A DNA stretch of 64,000 bases from the NCBI RefSeq assembly GCF_000355675.1, contig NC_020888.1:2436883-2500882 (forward strand). The letters are read 5' to 3'. This stretch comes from Thalassolituus oleivorans MIL-1. Its GTDB lineage: Bacteria; Pseudomonadota; Gammaproteobacteria; Pseudomonadales; Oceanobacteraceae. A program made the translations under genes and the position numbers. Within the stretch, counting starts at the first letter, position 1; every line of letters starts with the position of its first letter. Shown piece after piece: positions 62,822-64,000 of this stretch. The notes beneath the pieces were generated by a model that was not told where the DNA came from, did no database searches, and worked only from the letters and a program-made list of their open reading frames with translations.

Positions 62822-64000
62822 ATGAGCACGCAACCGAGCACCCTACGGATAGGCCGTCGTTATCGCGCTAACCGCTTAAACGGTCCCTACGAAGCCATCG
62901 TTATAGGCTCCGGCATTGGTGGCTTAACAACCGCCGCCTGCCTAAGCAAAATGGGAAAAAAAGTCGCTGTGCTCGAGCAGCATTATACCGCTGGGGGATT
63001 TACTCATAGCTATGATCGCAACGGCTACGAGTGGGATGTAGGCGTGCATTACATCGGCGATGTGGGTGCAAATCATACTCTGAGCAAACGCCTTTTCGAC
63101 TACATTACCGATGGCAAACTTAAATGGGCGCCACTCGCGGATAACTACGATCGCTTGTTTATTGGTGATCGCCAAATTAATTTAATGGCTGGTCCTAAAG
63201 CATTTAGTGATGAATTAAAGAGAAATTTCCCTGGTGAAGAACAAGCAATCGATACTTATCTCGATTATTTAGCCCAAGTCGCAAAAGTAATGCCGGGCAT
63301 TACCATTGGAAAAATACTACCCGAATTTATCGCCCGAACATTTAATCGCTGGCAAAGTAAAAAAGCACCTAGATTTGTTCGTAAGACTACCCAAGAAGTA
63401 CTAGAAACTCTGACCAAAAATCAAGAGCTCATCGCCGCACTCACAGGTCAATGGGGTGACAACGGCCTACCACCGAATGAGTCGAGTTTTATTATTCATG
63501 CCCTAATCGCTCGCCACTATTTATACGGTGGTTATTATCCGATTGGTGGCGCGTCGGAAATGGCGAAAAATATAATTCCCGTTATTCAGCAAAGTGGCGG
63601 TGACGTATTTACCTACGCCGATGTTAAACAAATCATCATTAAAAATGGTGCTGCGGTAGGGGTTGAAATGGCGGATGGCGAGCATATTTTCGCCCCCGCA
63701 ATTATCAGTAATGCCGGTGTGTACAATACCTTCGGCCCTCTGCTGCCAGACAACGCGCCCAGCAAAGATTATTACCAAGAAAAACTCACGCATGTGCGCC
63801 GCTCTATGGCCAGCGTGTGCTTATATATTGGCATAAAAGACACCGCAGAAAATTTGCAACTGCCAAAAACCAATTTATGGATATACCCCGGGGCCGATTA
63901 TGCTAAACACGTTAGTGAGTTTTTAGTCTCTCCTGACGACCACGACGTGCCGCTCGTGTACATCTCATTTCCATCAGCTAAAGATCCAAGCTTCGCCAGC
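62822..64000 (+). CDS. FAD-dependent oxidoreductase, phytoene desaturase/RetSat-like (3' end cut off)
   Basis: The frame runs from ATG 62822 to the window edge, 393 codons without a stop. The N-terminal dinucleotide motif IVIGSGIGGLTTAACLSKMG is followed by VLEQHYTAGGFTHSYDRNGY and VGVHYIGDVG. This is the arrangement of carotenoid desaturase-related enzymes, including all-trans-retinol 13,14-reductase (RetSat). YYPIGGASEMAKNIIPVI appears near residue 238. The ribosome binding site is GAGAG. The natural substrate is not known; lipid or retinoid-like isoprenoids are guesses. A promoter may lie in the 107 bases after the LysR gene. Confidence 0.85.
   Translation, partial: MSTQPSTLRIGRRYRANRLNGPYEAIVIGSGIGGLTTAACLSKMGKKVAVLEQHYTAGGFTHSYDRNGYEWDVGVHYIGDVGANHTLSKRLFDYITDGKLKWAPLADNYDRLFIGDRQINLMAGPKAFSDELKRNFPGEEQAIDTYLDYLAQVAKVMPGITIGKILPEFIARTFNRWQSKKAPRFVRKTTQEVLETLTKNQELIAALTGQWGDNGLPPNESSFIIHALIARHYLYGGYYPIGGASEMAKNIIPVIQQSGGDVFTYADVKQIIIKNGAAVGVEMADGEHIFAPAIISNAGVYNTFGPLLPDNAPSKDYYQEKLTHVRRSMASVCLYIGIKDTAENLQLPKTNLWIYPGADYAKHVSEFLVSPDDHDVPLVYISFPSAKDPSFAS

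Overview
The window reads as an unbroken stretch of chromosome from a free-living, Gram-negative gammaproteobacterium. I infer a marine, Oceanospirillales-like organism. The supporting signs are a class I polyhydroxyalkanoate (PHA) synthase with a phasin, three different methyl-accepting chemotaxis proteins (one with a helical bimodular sensor domain), a periplasmic cis/trans fatty acid isomerase, the long Pseudomonas-type DapD, an fpr/LysR pair like that of pseudomonads, and a SUF iron-sulfur operon. I see no rRNA, tRNA, insertion sequence, prophage or CRISPR array. Genes are densely packed, often with 1-25 base overlaps, and most strand switches carry a recognisable hairpin.

Layout. 1-2250: end of mnmC, then yheU and an unknown gene facing it. 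2329-6365 (minus): PHA block of phaC, phasin and a small DUF6489-like protein, plus an MFS transporter, with hairpin terminators after phaC and between phasin and phaC. 6457-10463 (minus): aroC, prmB, an RssA-like patatin and a DUF4892 protein. 10594-16629: a DUF885 lipoprotein that has lost its metal motif, overlapping tail to tail with an outer-membrane protein gene; upstream of that an unknown gene whose ribosome binding site lies in a perfect hairpin; then DUF3422 and YihY. 16689-18814: arsC-wrbA-DUF2069-ytoQ, a short tandem repeat/hairpin, and a small zinc-ribbon-like gene. 18953-25151: chemoreceptor, glutathione S-transferase, Cti and MarC. 25160-34846: YegD, MgtC-like, glutathione peroxidase, DUF2750, NdpA, the DUF2868/DUF3482 membrane-GTPase pair, an unrecognised lipoprotein and TcdA.

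35106-44206: a DUF2164 gene and the SUF locus. An Rrf2 regulator (sufR) diverges from sufB-C-D-S-A-T, with two inverted repeats over the likely promoter. A DSD1-like PLP enzyme that lacks its usual metal ligands follows and overlaps a carboxylesterase gene. 44233-56531: two more chemoreceptors, a large hybrid histidine kinase, YffB, DapD, a 499-base hairpin-rich gap, an OmpA-family protein, a FlK-like thioesterase, Nth and GloA. 56544-64000: an ATP-NAD kinase-family protein, PldA, a coiled-coil/zinc-ribbon protein, an EamA exporter divergent from a MarR regulator with repeated operators, fpr divergent from a LysR regulator with repeated half-sites, and the start of a phytoene desaturase/RetSat-like oxidoreductase.

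Most of the window is housekeeping and stress physiology. The least explained parts are the hairpin-controlled gene pair at 12542-13891, the two degenerate enzymes (10594-12561 and 42288-43544), the DUF2868/DUF3482 pair, and the structured gap at 51105-51603.
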